NCBI GenBank assembly: GCA_022842065.1
Contig: JALHQH010000019.1
Location: forward strand, 1 to 64,000
Source: Caldilineaceae bacterium
GTDB taxonomy: Bacteria; Chloroflexota; Anaerolineae; Caldilineales; Caldilineaceae
Direction: 5' to 3'
Length of the DNA: 64,000 bases
Shown here: positions 1-9,502 of the stretch, piece after piece
Layout of the letters: each line of letters starts with the position of its first letter
How positions within the stretch are numbered: position 1 is the stretch's first letter
Made by a program: the position numbers and the translations under genes
Notes under the pieces: model-generated
The model's database searches: none
What the model saw: only the letters and a program-made list of their open reading frames with translations
What the model was told of the DNA's origin: nothing

Positions 1-14
1 TGGCTAACGGGATC

Positions 15-80
15 GCGTGCGTCGCACTGACCGCCAACTGTTTCCAGTCCGCTAGATTCTTTGGTCAGTGCGACGCACGC
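15..80. repeat. 18-bp perfect inverted repeat, GTGCGTCGCACTG family copy 1
   Basis: Arms at 15-32 and 63-80 are exact reverse complements around a 30-nt loop. The core GTGCGTCGCACTG recurs in hairpins at 18033-18075 and 52937-53022, so this is a dispersed REP-like element. Apart from this hairpin and the octamer array at 284-323 I see nothing in the first 332 bases; there is no trace of a gene entering from the left. Confidence 0.85.
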
Positions 81-283
81 TGACCGAAACTAGGGGTTTC
101 ATTCTGATTTGAGTATAACTAACTTAACTGACCAACCCACCCATCCAATCAACAAATTTGCGCGCCACACATTACAGAAATCTGCCGCTGCCCTACACAA
201 AACCACGTATTTTCGATGATGACGTCCATTGTACTTTCTGCTAGACTGGAAGGGCAAATAGGAGATACGAGATACGGGTCAGA

Positions 284-323
284 CCTTGCAACCCTGCCAC
301 CCTGCAACTCTGCAACTTTGAAG
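284..323. repeat. Octamer tandem array YYYTGCMA (5 copies)
   Basis: Five consecutive 8-mers (CCTTGCAA, CCCTGCCA, CCCTGCAA, CTCTGCAA, CTTTGAAG) run up to the ribosome binding site of the gene starting at 333. The same octamer family forms the array at 44586-44625. Two heptamers GAGATAC lie just upstream at about 262-275. Confidence 0.75.
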
Positions 324-332
324 GGAATTGAT

Positions 333-1334
333 ATGACCATCGAAATGGCTGAATTAAAGGCGACGCCGGCGCGGGTGCGGCGGTTGGCGCAGCTTGGGTA
401 TTTGGACCGGGCAGCGCTGACCCACGGCTTGCGGCTGACCGGGGCGATCCCAGATCGCAGTGGTTGGGCGCGCTTTATTGATTACCTTTTACTGGCACTG
501 GGCGCGCTCTTTTTTGTCGCCGGCCTCTTCTTTTTTATCGCCTACAACTGGGAGGATCTGCCCCGTTTTGCCCGCTTTGGGGTGTTGGAAGCGGCGATTG
601 TGGTGATCGCAGCCATTGCACAGTGGAGTGGCCTCAGTCGGCTGGGCGGCAAGATCGCGTTGACGGTGGCGGCGCTGCTGGTTGGCGCGCTGCTCGCGGT
701 CTTTGGCCAGGAGTACCAGAGTGGGGCAGATTCGTACACGCTCTTTGGCAATTGGGCCTTGTTGATTCTGGGCTGGGTGCTGATTGGCTGCTTTGACGTA
801 CTCTGGGGCGTCTGGCTAGGGTTGCTCAACCTCACCCTGGCCCTCTTTTGGAACCAGGTCTACCCCGGTGACCAATATCCACAACCGGAGACACTCTTTC
901 TGCTCAACGCGGTGGCGCTGCTTGTTTGGGAGTTGATCGCCCGGCGCGCAAGTTGGTGGCGACACCGCTGGCTACAACGGATCACCGCGCTTGTCGCCTT
1001 TGGCTGGATTCTGGGGCCAACGCTGGAGGCGATCTTTAATCTCTTTGCTGATTATGACGGATTGCCGCTGATCCATCAATTTGGACCACTGATCTATGGG
1101 CTCTTCTTGTTGCTGGTCCTCTTTGTCTACATTCGGCTCCAACCAGATCTTTTTATGGTAACGGTGGCACTCTTCAGTGTGATTATCGTTTTAACGACGT
1201 TCATCGCCAGTGGCCTGGCCGATTTCGATGAGGTGCTGGCTTACTTTGTCGCCGGCTTTGCCGTGATTTTGCAGGCCGGCGTCGCGGTGACAATCTTGCG
1301 GCGCATTGCGCATGGGTGGGAGGAACAAGCATGA
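333..1334 (+). CDS. DUF2157 integral membrane protein
   Basis: A 333-residue protein with a soluble N-terminal segment of about 45 residues (RRLAQLGYLDRAALTHGL) followed by roughly nine hydrophobic helices. The N-terminal pattern and the helix layout (LGALFFVAGLFFFIAYNW) match DUF2157 proteins, whose function is unknown. I placed the start at 333 because AAGGGA precedes it by 6 nt; the longer frame from 216 would translate the octamer array. The stop overlaps the next start as ATGA, so translation is coupled. The DUF2157, DUF4401 and GDYxxLxY order is a known recurring trio of membrane proteins, so they probably form one complex; that role is inferred from linkage only. Confidence 0.8.
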   Translation: MTIEMAELKATPARVRRLAQLGYLDRAALTHGLRLTGAIPDRSGWARFIDYLLLALGALFFVAGLFFFIAYNWEDLPRFARFGVLEAAIVVIAAIAQWSGLSRLGGKIALTVAALLVGALLAVFGQEYQSGADSYTLFGNWALLILGWVLIGCFDVLWGVWLGLLNLTLALFWNQVYPGDQYPQPETLFLLNAVALLVWELIARRASWWRHRWLQRITALVAFGWILGPTLEAIFNLFADYDGLPLIHQFGPLIYGLFLLLVLFVYIRLQPDLFMVTVALFSVIIVLTTFIASGLADFDEVLAYFVAGFAVILQAGVAVTILRRIAHGWEEQA

Positions 1335-2407
1335 GTACACGTTCGTTACAGTTACGCGATTTACTGGACCAGTTAGCAGTTGGTGATGAAATAACGACGG
1401 GCCAGCCGGCAAGCGCGCCGCGCGCCCTGCCACCCGAACTTTCCGGCAGGGATGACGCCGAGTCATCGCCCTGGTATGTTAAGGCACTAGCGGGGATCGG
1501 GGCCTGGTTTGCCGCCTTTTTCCTGGGGCTCTTTTTGGCCATGGCCGATCTGATCGATTCGTGGGAGTCGATGATAATCTGGGGGGCGCTGCTGGCGATG
1601 ATCGCCGTGGGGATCAAACGCTGGAACCGCCAATCGATCTTCTGGGGTCAACTGGCCTTTGCCTTTAGTCTGGCTGGGCAGGTGCTCTTGATCGCTGGGC
1701 TGATCGGGACAATAGAGAGCATTACCCTGAGCGCGCTCTTTGCGGCAGGGCTAGCCACCCTGATGTTCCTGCTCTACCCCGACACCATGCACCGCTTGTT
1801 AACCCTGCTGCTCTTTGTCGTGGCGTGGTTGGTGATCATCTACGAGCGTACGCAGCCCGACCTGATCCACTTGGTGGCCTTTGCATTGGGGGCAGGCACT
1901 GTCGCCGTTTGGCAGGGTGAGTTACGGTTGATCGCCAGCCGCTGGCATCCCTTCCGCGCCCCGCTGGCTTATGGGCTGCCGCTTGCGCTTTTTGGTCTCT
2001 GCATTTTGCCCCTGATTGATTTCTTTGGGATTAACCAATGGTGGTGGAGCGCCGGTGGCCTGGCGCTGCTGCTACTCTATGTTGCGTACCAGATCTTGCG
2101 CGATCTCGCCTGGTCACCCCTCAGCCCTGTCGGGTTATGGGCGGTTGCGGCGGTGCTGCTATTGCTCGTGCCGGCCTATAGCACACCGGGCATCCTGGCC
2201 GCCGTGATCGTGTTATTGTTGGGCTATTGGCGGGGGAGTAGCCTGCTCATGGGGTTGGCAACGCTCTTCCTGCTCTTTTTCCTGAGCGCCTACTACTACA
2301 ACCTCGACGTTACCCTGCTCAACAAATCGTGCATTTTGATGGGTACCGGCGTCGTCTTGCTCGCCCTGCGGATGGGGTTGCGGCGGGTGTTGGGGAGAAT
2401 TGGGTGA
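1331..2407 (+). CDS. DUF4401-like integral membrane protein
   Basis: A 358-residue protein with about 70 cytoplasmic residues followed by 10 or so hydrophobic helices, ending in a basic tail (LRMGLRRVLGRIG). GGAGGAACAAGC precedes the ATG at 1331, which overlaps the stop of the DUF2157 gene. Its place in the DUF2157/GDYxxLxY trio and its topology point to DUF4401. No catalytic motif is visible. The function is unknown, probably an envelope complex with its neighbours. Confidence 0.75.
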   Translation: MSTRSLQLRDLLDQLAVGDEITTGQPASAPRALPPELSGRDDAESSPWYVKALAGIGAWFAAFFLGLFLAMADLIDSWESMIIWGALLAMIAVGIKRWNRQSIFWGQLAFAFSLAGQVLLIAGLIGTIESITLSALFAAGLATLMFLLYPDTMHRLLTLLLFVVAWLVIIYERTQPDLIHLVAFALGAGTVAVWQGELRLIASRWHPFRAPLAYGLPLALFGLCILPLIDFFGINQWWWSAGGLALLLLYVAYQILRDLAWSPLSPVGLWAVAAVLLLLVPAYSTPGILAAVIVLLLGYWRGSSLLMGLATLFLLFFLSAYYYNLDVTLLNKSCILMGTGVVLLALRMGLRRVLGRIG

Positions 2408-2446
2408 TTGGTAATTGAGTGATTGATAGATGTTAAGAAAATAAAT

Positions 2447-2521
2447 CGGTAATTGAGCGGAGGCTGAGCTTGTCGAAGCCGGAGCGGCTCCGGCTTCGAC
2501 AAGCTCAGCCTCCGGTTACCG
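2447..2521. repeat. Long hairpin (27-bp perfect arms) between operon genes
   Basis: Arms 2459-2485 and 2487-2513 are exact reverse complements with almost no loop, extended by CGGTAA/TTACCG at 2447 and 2516. The arm word GCTGAGCTTGTCGAAGCC is a common REP-type sequence in many bacteria. The hairpin sits between the second and third genes of the trio and could attenuate or stabilise the transcript. Confidence 0.85.
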
Positions 2522-2576
2522 AAATATTTCTTTATGTTCATAAATCACCCAATCACTATTAACAAAGGACAAACCA

Positions 2577-3092
2577 ATGCAAAAATTGCGTACTTTCATG
2601 CTCTGGGTGGTGACCATCGGCGCGCTGCTCTTTATTAACTATGCGATCTATGGCAAGGAACAGTTGATCGCCAACGGCCGGCCGATCTACCTGGCACTCG
2701 CCCCGGTTGACCCCAGGTCGTTGATCCAGGGGGATTATATGGCATTGCGCTATGCAATTGCTGCTGATCTGGAAACTCAGTATCTCGACGACCAGACATT
2801 GCCGCAGCGCGGCCAACTCGTGATTGCGGTTGACGAAAAAGGGGTAGCGACCTTTGTACGGGTTGCCGATGGTACGCCCCTCGCCGTCAACGAACGGCTG
2901 CTCAACTATTATAAACATGACTGGGGCATCAACCTCGGGCCGGACGCCTTCTTCTTCCAGGAAGGCACTGCTGATCGCTACGCCACCGCTGAATATGGCG
3001 AATTGCGCGTTGATGGCAGCGGTGCAGTCGTCCTCGTCGGGTTGCGTGATGAGGAGCTGACCTTGCTGGGGAAAGTTGAAGGACTTGAGTAG
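2577..3092 (+). CDS. GDYxxLxY domain protein
   Basis: A 171-residue protein with one N-terminal membrane segment (about residues 5-22) and an extracytoplasmic domain. The motif GDYMALRY at about residues 57-64 is the signature that names the GDYXXLXY family. AAAGGA precedes the ATG. The gene is separated from the DUF4401 gene by 169 bp holding the hairpin at 2447-2521. Family members are found next to DUF2157 and DUF4401 proteins and have no known activity. The three genes most likely work together at the membrane. Confidence 0.85.
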   Translation: MQKLRTFMLWVVTIGALLFINYAIYGKEQLIANGRPIYLALAPVDPRSLIQGDYMALRYAIAADLETQYLDDQTLPQRGQLVIAVDEKGVATFVRVADGTPLAVNERLLNYYKHDWGINLGPDAFFFQEGTADRYATAEYGELRVDGSGAVVLVGLRDEELTLLGKVEGLE

Positions 3093-3100
3093 GGCAACGG

Positions 3101-3230
3101 CAGCTGTCAGCGGATTTTGGGAACGGATTAAACGGATTCTTATTGATATAATCCGTTCTTGGGTAGCCAGTAGAACGGATTGTGTCCACCCATTCCGTTC
3201 AATCCGTTCCCCAATCCGTTGACAGCCGCG
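3101..3230. repeat. Inverted repeat built from AATCCGTT / AACGGATT words
   Basis: GTCAGCGGATT near 3106 faces AATCCGTTGACAGCC near 3216, with several internal copies of AACGGATT and its complement (CATTCCGTT, CAATCCGTT). It lies between convergent genes, so it may act as a bidirectional terminator. Confidence 0.7.
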
Positions 3231-3239
3231 CACATCCAT

Positions 3240-5219
3240 CTACCGACTCACCGCCACCCCATTAACCACCAGCGGCAGCGTGCTCTGGCTGCCGACAAAG
3301 ACCGTGCCCACCTTGTAGAACCCAGTCGTCTGGCCACCCGCATAGACCAGGTTGATCGCTTGGTCATAATGCTCGAAGAAAGTGCCATCCTCAAAGATCA
3401 GCGACCATTCGACATCCAAGGTGGGGCTGCTGGCCCCGTGGGTGACGATCCGCACCTTGGGCGCTTCCAGCGTCACAAAGCGGGTAAAAATGTTGGGCGC
3501 ACCGGCCCCTGGGGTAACTGGCGCTAAAAAGACCCCAGGCTGATCGGGATCCTGTACATAGATCTTGTTCTCGGCTACCACATAACGGGCGAGGAAAGCA
3601 GTGGCGTCACCGGCAACCAGGCTGAATTGTACCTCTTCAATCAGCGCCGCCCCGTTGACATGATAGGCGGAAGTGGTTACTGCCACGGAATTAGAGCGTA
3701 GGAAGATCGCATCAGCCGCAGCCGCGTGGACACCCAGCACATTGACCAATTCCGGCGCGGCCGCGGCAACTTCGGCTGCGGTCAACGCAGCCCCCCCAAT
3801 CCCATCCAAGGTGGCCGGAAAGTTAGCGCCCCACGCCGGTCCCACCGGGGCACGATGCCCAGCATAGACCGCCGTCGTTGCCGCTGCCTCTTGCCACGCC
3901 ACGTAAGGCGTCGTGCCATTGGCCGCCAAACTGGGCAGCGTGGCATAGCCGGCCACCCGATTTGCCCCCACCACCGTATCAAGATCCCAGCGCTCCAGCC
4001 CAGCCCGTGCATCAGCCAGGTGACAGAGTTGGAGTACCTGCTGGCCACCGCTCTCTTCGATCCAGCTTACATGGGGCACATTACCGACAAAGGTGATATC
4101 GGGTGTCGCACCCCGGCGGCCAGGACGGTCGATGGCCGCCAGACATTGGGCGTTGACCGAGCCGCCCACCGGCACAAAACGATCGTCGCTGGGGTTGTCA
4201 GCAACGCCACGATCCAGGCGCATCACCCGGATCTGGACGGTGCCGTCGATCCCGGTCTCAGTAAAGACGAGCCAGGGGGTTGGGATCGTTTCGCCCGGTA
4301 AACGCCCAGTCGCAATGCGCACAGCCTCTGCCCCTTGCGCGGCATTCAGATTGAGGGCACAGGCGACTTCGTTGGTGCCACAATTTGCCTGGCGACCAAT
4401 GCGCACCCAACTACCATCAACAAAACGGCTGGCAAAGATGCGACTGACACGCTCCCCCCCCATCTCGGTCCAGGCCACCCAGGGGACAGTTTCCCCCGCG
4501 CCGCCAAAGGCCAGATCAGGCTGGTTCCCCGTGCGCGCCGGGTCAAAATTGAGGGCATCCCCCACCGCTTGCCAACGAAAACCACCCTGCGCCCGGTTAT
4601 CCGGCTCCGCCCGGCTGACAAAAATCTGCCCAGTCGTGCCCCCCGTCGTGGCGCGGGTTTCCACCCAGGTGACCCACGGCAACGGCGTTGCACCGCTGAT
4701 GATCGCACCGGCGGTCAGCGTTGGTTGGTTGGCAGGCTGAGCTGTATCACGGTTGAGGATGGGGGTTAGATTCCAGTTACTGCCATTGAAAGTGGCCGCA
4801 TTGAGCAGATCCACCCCATCAACCGTTTCGCGCCAGGCCACCCAGGGCAGCTCGCGCTTGTCGCCGGCAAAATCCAGGGAAGGCTCGCCGGCGGGGTTGG
4901 CCAGGCTACGGTTGAGCACCCCATTTTGTTGCGCCCAGCTTTGGGTGGCGGTCATGAATTTAGAGACCACAACTTGGTCATTGTGGGCCAACGCGACCCA
5001 CGGTTCAACCCCACCAGGTTGAATGGCCAGGGAGGGCGCGGTCGCCTGATCGGTCGCGTCATTCACCGCGGCTCCATCAGCCACAAAACCGCCAGTGGGT
5101 AGCACAGCCGGGTCGGCCGCCTGCAAACTTGGGGGCGAAAAAATAGGAGGGCACAAAAGCGCAAAGGCGAGGAGAAAAGGGATTCCCAGGGATCGAACGC
5201 AACGTGATTGCATACGCAT
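3240..5219 (-). CDS. Secreted beta-propeller-like protein
   Basis: A 659-residue exported protein. The N-terminus is basic then hydrophobic (IPFLLAFALLCPPIF) and ends near Ala-Asp at about residue 35, a typical Sec signal. At least six repeats with the pattern PWVAW.E or similar (PWVALAHN, PWVAWRET, PWVTWVET, PWVAWTEM, PWLVFTET, PHVSWIEE, PYVAWQEA) are spaced about 60-70 residues apart, as in BNR/sialidase-like propeller blades. No Asp-box catalytic set could be identified. The C-terminal 150 residues look like a separate beta domain. AAGGAG lies 7 nt before the ATG. It stands alone as a transcription unit. Ligand and activity are unknown. Confidence 0.7.
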   Translation of the reverse strand: MRMQSRCVRSLGIPFLLAFALLCPPIFSPPSLQAADPAVLPTGGFVADGAAVNDATDQATAPSLAIQPGGVEPWVALAHNDQVVVSKFMTATQSWAQQNGVLNRSLANPAGEPSLDFAGDKRELPWVAWRETVDGVDLLNAATFNGSNWNLTPILNRDTAQPANQPTLTAGAIISGATPLPWVTWVETRATTGGTTGQIFVSRAEPDNRAQGGFRWQAVGDALNFDPARTGNQPDLAFGGAGETVPWVAWTEMGGERVSRIFASRFVDGSWVRIGRQANCGTNEVACALNLNAAQGAEAVRIATGRLPGETIPTPWLVFTETGIDGTVQIRVMRLDRGVADNPSDDRFVPVGGSVNAQCLAAIDRPGRRGATPDITFVGNVPHVSWIEESGGQQVLQLCHLADARAGLERWDLDTVVGANRVAGYATLPSLAANGTTPYVAWQEAAATTAVYAGHRAPVGPAWGANFPATLDGIGGAALTAAEVAAAAPELVNVLGVHAAAADAIFLRSNSVAVTTSAYHVNGAALIEEVQFSLVAGDATAFLARYVVAENKIYVQDPDQPGVFLAPVTPGAGAPNIFTRFVTLEAPKVRIVTHGASSPTLDVEWSLIFEDGTFFEHYDQAINLVYAGGQTTGFYKVGTVFVGSQSTLPLVVNGVAVSR

Positions 5220-5627
5220 GACTTGCTCCTTGTTGAAAAAAAGGACGATGAACAGTGTGGTACGAGTGTCTGCGTCAGTAATGAATAACTATTATATGCG
5301 CGCCTGGTTGCCCTGCATTACCGCACCATGCAAGGAGCATCAAGTTGAGCATATAATAGTTGACGGACAAATAACGGATTGGTCGCGCCGAAGTTGGGAA
5401 TCTGCCTTACCGAGCAGGGCACGCGCGGTGAAAATAGAACGCGGATTTGCCTGATTAGGCGGATTTTCGCTGATTTTATCCGCTTTTATCAGCTAAATCA
5501 GGCAAATCCGCGTTCTATTTTCCTAGGGGTAACTTTGGCCGATGGGCGCGGTTGTTTTATGATGCTCGAATGCCGGCATCACGCGCCGGCGCTACCTTTA
5601 TCCATTGACCCAACTGATTGGAATTCT
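5220..5627. repeat. Intergenic region with two large hairpins
   Basis: Region between divergent genes. An AT-rich palindrome has arms AACTATTATATGC (5287-5299) and its complement (5349-5361). A 26-bp perfect inverted repeat has arms at 5430-5455 and 5497-5522 (GAAAATAGAACGCGGATTTG...). The inner arm word AAATCCGCGTTCTAT is found again at 6843-6857, inside the 3' end of the ArsR-type gene. No small gene seen. Confidence 0.8.
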
Positions 5628-6590
5628 ATGAATCGACATCTTGCCGTCGTGATCTTGGTCTGTATTAATATTTTGTGGGGTTCAAGTTATGGGATCACAA
5701 AAATTGTCTTTGCTGAAGTGCCACCGCTCTTATTCGGCGCCACGCGGTGGATCCTGGGTGCGGCCTGCTTGTGGTTGATTCAGCTTTGGCTCTGGTGGCG
5801 GCAACCGCAAAACAGCCCACTACTCGCCGCGAATGTGGCACCTGCCGATCGCCGTCGCCTGTTTGGGTTGGGCATCCTTAGCATGGGCTTTGCCTATATG
5901 CTCGCCTATCCGGGGATCAATTTAACCACGGCCACCGACGCCGCGCTAATGATCAGCGCCGAGGTCTTCTTTACGTCGTTGTTGGCGGCTTGGTTGGCGC
6001 ACGAAGCGCTGGGCAAATGGAAAGTTTGGGGGATGGTGCTGGGTGCGACCGGCGTCACCATTTTGGTGCTCGGTCACCTGACCGGCGGCAATCACAATGG
6101 CAATGGTTGGGCGCGGGCGTTGGGTGACATCTTGATCCTGATCAACCTGGCGATGCAGGCGCTTTATACAGTTTTCGGCACCGGTTTGGCGCGCAAATAT
6201 CCCCCCATCACCATGTTGACCTATGTTTGTACGGGCAGCCTGGTGGTTTGGGTGCCGGTCATGCTCTGGTATGTACTCAGCGGGTCACTGCCGGCCGGGG
6301 TCAGCCTGACGACCATCGGTGGGATTCTCTACCTCACGCTGATCACCTCGCTCTTCTGCAATCTCATTTGGTTCACGGTTGCGCGCCATATTGGGGCCGG
6401 GTTGGCGGCGATTTCGCTCTTTGCCCAGCCCCTGGTAGGGGCCTTTATCGGCCTGGTCTTTTTCAACGAACCGTTGACGATCAGTCTCATCATTGGCGCG
6501 CTGCTGGTGTTTGTGGCCCTTTACCTGATCACCATTGTCCCCCTCGCCGCCCAGAACGAGGTTCGCGTATCAACTTTAGTGGAAGGTTGA
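5628..6590 (+). CDS. EamA/DMT-family transporter
   Basis: A 320-residue protein with ten predicted helices arranged as two EamA halves. The first half begins LVCINILWGSSYGITKI, typical of drug/metabolite exporters (RhaT/YdcZ/EamA type). The second half contains AISLFAQPLVGAFIGLVFFNEPLT, the conserved end of an EamA domain. I chose the ATG at 5628; an upstream in-frame ATG at 5379 would translate the hairpin repeats. The substrate is unknown, and amino acids or metabolites are typical for the family. Confidence 0.85.
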   Translation: MNRHLAVVILVCINILWGSSYGITKIVFAEVPPLLFGATRWILGAACLWLIQLWLWWRQPQNSPLLAANVAPADRRRLFGLGILSMGFAYMLAYPGINLTTATDAALMISAEVFFTSLLAAWLAHEALGKWKVWGMVLGATGVTILVLGHLTGGNHNGNGWARALGDILILINLAMQALYTVFGTGLARKYPPITMLTYVCTGSLVVWVPVMLWYVLSGSLPAGVSLTTIGGILYLTLITSLFCNLIWFTVARHIGAGLAAISLFAQPLVGAFIGLVFFNEPLTISLIIGALLVFVALYLITIVPLAAQNEVRVSTLVEG

Positions 6591-6639
6591 GGGAGTGCAG
6601 CGTCACCTAATAGACAACGTAGATTAACATGGCACAATC

Positions 6640-6808
6640 GTGTACTGCGCATCCCCTGATGCGCAGCCCGCTTGGTGCCAACTCTATTTGTCGTATCTAT
6701 AAGTTATGCTGGACTAAAAGCAGCGTTCGTCCCAGCGGGACGGTTGACCTTAGCCGGGAAATATCATGATTTTCTTGGTCCTCAGGTCAACCGTCCCGCT
6801 GGGACGAA
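6640..6808. repeat. GTGTACTG element copy 1 plus 25-bp inverted repeat
   Basis: The element GTGTACTGCGCATCCCC starts at 6640 and forms the hairpin TGCGCATC-CCCT-GATGCGCA (6646-6665). It recurs at 9503 and 12594. A separate inverted repeat has perfect 25-bp arms at 6726-6750 and 6784-6808. Both lie between the convergent DMT and ArsR-type genes, where they could end transcription from either side. Confidence 0.8.
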
Positions 6809-6837
6809 AAACCCAGCAAAATTGCCGTCACACGGCA

Positions 6838-7962
6838 CTAGCCAAATCCGCGTTCTATCCCTCCGCGCAAGCGCTGCAACATCTGGATAATCTCATCGAT
6901 GGCCTGCGGGTTGAGTTGATAACACTTTTTGGCCCCTTCGTCACGGCGCTCCTGGATCAGGCTGGTGGCGACCAATTGGCGTAGATGGCGCGAGGCGGCC
7001 GATTTATCCAGCGCAAAGCGGTCGATGATCTCTTGGGTACTCAGTTGCTTAGCTCCATGCAAGGCAACGAGGATCCGCAATCGCGTCTCATCGGCGAGCG
7101 CATTGTAGCGGTTGACCAGGGTTTCCTGATCAAAGGGCAGCGCGGCCGGCGCGGGGGGCGGCGGCTGATGGGCAGGAAAACCAATCCGCACTTCTACGTC
7201 ATTCGCAAACCAAAGAATATAGGGGCCATTATGGATGTGCGGAATAAAACGTACGCGCTGGTAGCGCAGCAGCCGCTCCAGCCGGAAGATGGCGCGCAGA
7301 TCACGCCCCGTCACCTGCTGCATCACCTCTAACATAGTCAAACCGTGCAGCGGTAGCGCTTGAAACGCCGCCACCGTGGCGGCCAACCGAGGTTCGAGGC
7401 GCGCCCATTCCGCGGCGACCCCCTCTACCCACAACAGGTGCAGGTGAGTGACCAACTGATCTTGTAATTGTGCTGGCGTTTGCCACAGATCGAACATCGC
7501 CCGCGGCTGGACTTCATTCTCTTTGCCATCACTGAAATAGGTGGCAAAGGTAGGATAGTCGGCCAATAACCGCGCCGGCGCGATGGGGAGCAAGGGGCGT
7601 GCGTCCGCAAAAAGTTGGGTGTGGGGCGACTGAATCATCCAGTACAATAGGGTATCGCGCAGTTTAGTCGGGTCATAGGCGGCGAGGGCAGCGAGATAGG
7701 CGGGAAAGCTGTGGGTGGCCAGCCCCGGTTCAACTGCATTGGTTAGCGCGTCGAGCCAGATCCCACCGAAGAGCAGTTGATGGCGCGCGCGGACGTCAAC
7801 CGCCAAGCGCGCCTGGGTTTGGGGTACCCACTCATCAAGCCCGCCGTAGCGTTCCGGCTTATAGAGCGCGGCCAAACTCATCAACACATTATAGGCCGGT
7901 TCTAGCGCCACGGTGGCCACAACGGGCATGGGTAAGGGCAACATTGCAGGTGCGATTGACAT
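6838..7962 (-). CDS. ArsR-family transcriptional regulator, long form
   Basis: A 374-residue protein. The C-terminal 90 residues form a winged helix of the ArsR/HTH_20 type (NALADETRLRILVAL, then STQEIIDRFALDKSAASRHL as recognition helix). The N-terminal 270 residues are a separate, mostly helical sensor region, as in Chloroflexi and Actinobacteria ArsR proteins with a DUF5937-like part. I prefer the ATG at 7962, preceded by AGAGAG; an upstream TTG at 7998 lacks a ribosome site. It follows the MFS gene 28 nt downstream in one operon, so it probably regulates that exporter. Its last residues (IERGFG) are encoded by a copy of the repeat arm found at 5441 and 5502. Confidence 0.75.
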   Translation of the reverse strand: MSIAPAMLPLPMPVVATVALEPAYNVLMSLAALYKPERYGGLDEWVPQTQARLAVDVRARHQLLFGGIWLDALTNAVEPGLATHSFPAYLAALAAYDPTKLRDTLLYWMIQSPHTQLFADARPLLPIAPARLLADYPTFATYFSDGKENEVQPRAMFDLWQTPAQLQDQLVTHLHLLWVEGVAAEWARLEPRLAATVAAFQALPLHGLTMLEVMQQVTGRDLRAIFRLERLLRYQRVRFIPHIHNGPYILWFANDVEVRIGFPAHQPPPPAPAALPFDQETLVNRYNALADETRLRILVALHGAKQLSTQEIIDRFALDKSAASRHLRQLVATSLIQERRDEGAKKCYQLNPQAIDEIIQMLQRLRGGIERGFG

Positions 7963-7990
7963 CTCTGTGCTCTCTGTGGCTAAGCTAAAA

Positions 7991-9373
7991 TTATTCAACC
8001 GGGTGCGGGACTGACCCCGGCTCGGTTACGGGTTGGCTTTCGCGCTTGGGCACACCCACGTAATCCGGCAGGATGGTCTCAATATTGCGCACCGCCGGCA
8101 CCGTATAGCCACTCAATGCGCCAAGTGCACCGAGCAGACCAGTCAGCACCAGGATCAAGCCAATGCCTGCGCCCGCTCCCACCCCTACCAGCCAACCAAA
8201 GAAGGGTACCAAGGCACCACCCGGTTGCATGGCTGGTCCAAAGATCCGATCCGCCAACGGGCCGGCGGAGAGCATGGCCAGCGGCGCGGTGATCTGTGCG
8301 ATCAGCCGGCGGGTGGCAAAGACGCGGCCCTGCACATCCGGGGCGACTTTACTCTGCCAGATCGCCTGATTGGAGCCGTTCAGAATCGGGATAAAAAACA
8401 TGGTAAAAAAGGCCCCAACGATCCAGAAGGGTAAAGTCGGTCCTAAACCCATGACGACTGTACCCAGCAAGGAAGAGCCCATCATGCCGAGCAGTACGCC
8501 ATGCACGCGGCGTTGGGGTCCACCCCAGGTGCTCAGCAAAATGCCCCCGGCCAGGCCCCCGATCCCCATGGCCGATTGCACCGTGCCCAAAAGCAACTCA
8601 TTATTGGCCGTGCGTGCTAAAATCAAGGGGGCCATGAGCACGCCCCCATAAGTACCAAAGAGATTCGAGAGAAAAAAGATCAACTGCATCCCCAGCAGGC
8701 TGGGGCGCGCCCAGATGTACTGAAAACCATAGAGCGATTCGCGCCAGAGGCTGCTGCGGGCACTGACCCCCACATCAGTCGTTTCGGGTTGCGGAATATG
8801 GATGAAGATCACCACCCCCACGGCAAAGAGGAAGGTGATCACATCAATCATCATTACACCACCGATGCCGACCAGGGTCAACAGCAGACCGGCCAACAGC
8901 GGTGCAATAATGTTGGAAGCAGAATCAGCCACGGCCATCATCCCATTGGCGCGGCCAAATTGGGCCTTGGGCAGCATGGTGGTCATCGCGGCCGAGAAGG
9001 CGGGGAATTGAAAAGATTCAAAAGCCCCTGCCAGCGCGCCCATCAGGTAAAGATGCCAGATCTCTAAGTTGCCGGTGCCATAGAGGAGCAAGAGAATGAT
9101 CGTTGTGCTGCCCGCCGCCAGATCGCTGATCATCACCACCAGTTTGCGGTTCCAACGGTCCACCAATGCGCCGGCAATCGGACTTAACAGGACAACGGGG
9201 CCAAAGGAGAAGAAGGCGACCAGGGCCAGGGTCGTTGCCGAGCCGGTCTCCTGATAAGCCCAAATAGTTAGGGCAAAACGGGTCATGCCGGTGCCGAGCA
9301 GCGAGACCAACTGCCCCAGCCAGATCAAGGTAAAGCCCCGCATACCGCTGAGCAGCGCTGATTGATTTTTCAT
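7991..9373 (-). CDS. MFS exporter (MFS_3/macrolide-efflux type)
   Basis: A 460-residue permease with about 12 helices. The start MRGFTLIWLGQLVSLLGTGMTRFAL and the loop SPIAGALVDRWNRKLVV match the MFS_3/MefA-like exporters (family knowledge). GTGAGGA precedes the ATG. It is the first gene of an operon with the ArsR-type regulator. The substrate may be a drug or siderophore but cannot be read from the sequence. Confidence 0.85.
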   Translation of the reverse strand: MKNQSALLSGMRGFTLIWLGQLVSLLGTGMTRFALTIWAYQETGSATTLALVAFFSFGPVVLLSPIAGALVDRWNRKLVVMISDLAAGSTTIILLLLYGTGNLEIWHLYLMGALAGAFESFQFPAFSAAMTTMLPKAQFGRANGMMAVADSASNIIAPLLAGLLLTLVGIGGVMMIDVITFLFAVGVVIFIHIPQPETTDVGVSARSSLWRESLYGFQYIWARPSLLGMQLIFFLSNLFGTYGGVLMAPLILARTANNELLLGTVQSAMGIGGLAGGILLSTWGGPQRRVHGVLLGMMGSSLLGTVVMGLGPTLPFWIVGAFFTMFFIPILNGSNQAIWQSKVAPDVQGRVFATRRLIAQITAPLAMLSAGPLADRIFGPAMQPGGALVPFFGWLVGVGAGAGIGLILVLTGLLGALGALSGYTVPAVRNIETILPDYVGVPKRESQPVTEPGSVPHPVE

Positions 9374-9502
9374 TCCTCACCATTTTCTCAATTTCTCACA
9401 TTTTCAAGAAATCAAGAAAATTATAAGCGGCGGTTGGTCATTTGTCAATAGTGCGTAGTCGCGTGGTCATCTACAGCAACTTTCAAGATGAAATTGGGAG
9501 CA

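Noticed and set aside
5379..5627. N-terminal extension of the DMT transporter
   Set aside because: It would translate the 26-bp inverted repeat and has no family counterpart; the ATG at 5628 begins right before helix 1.
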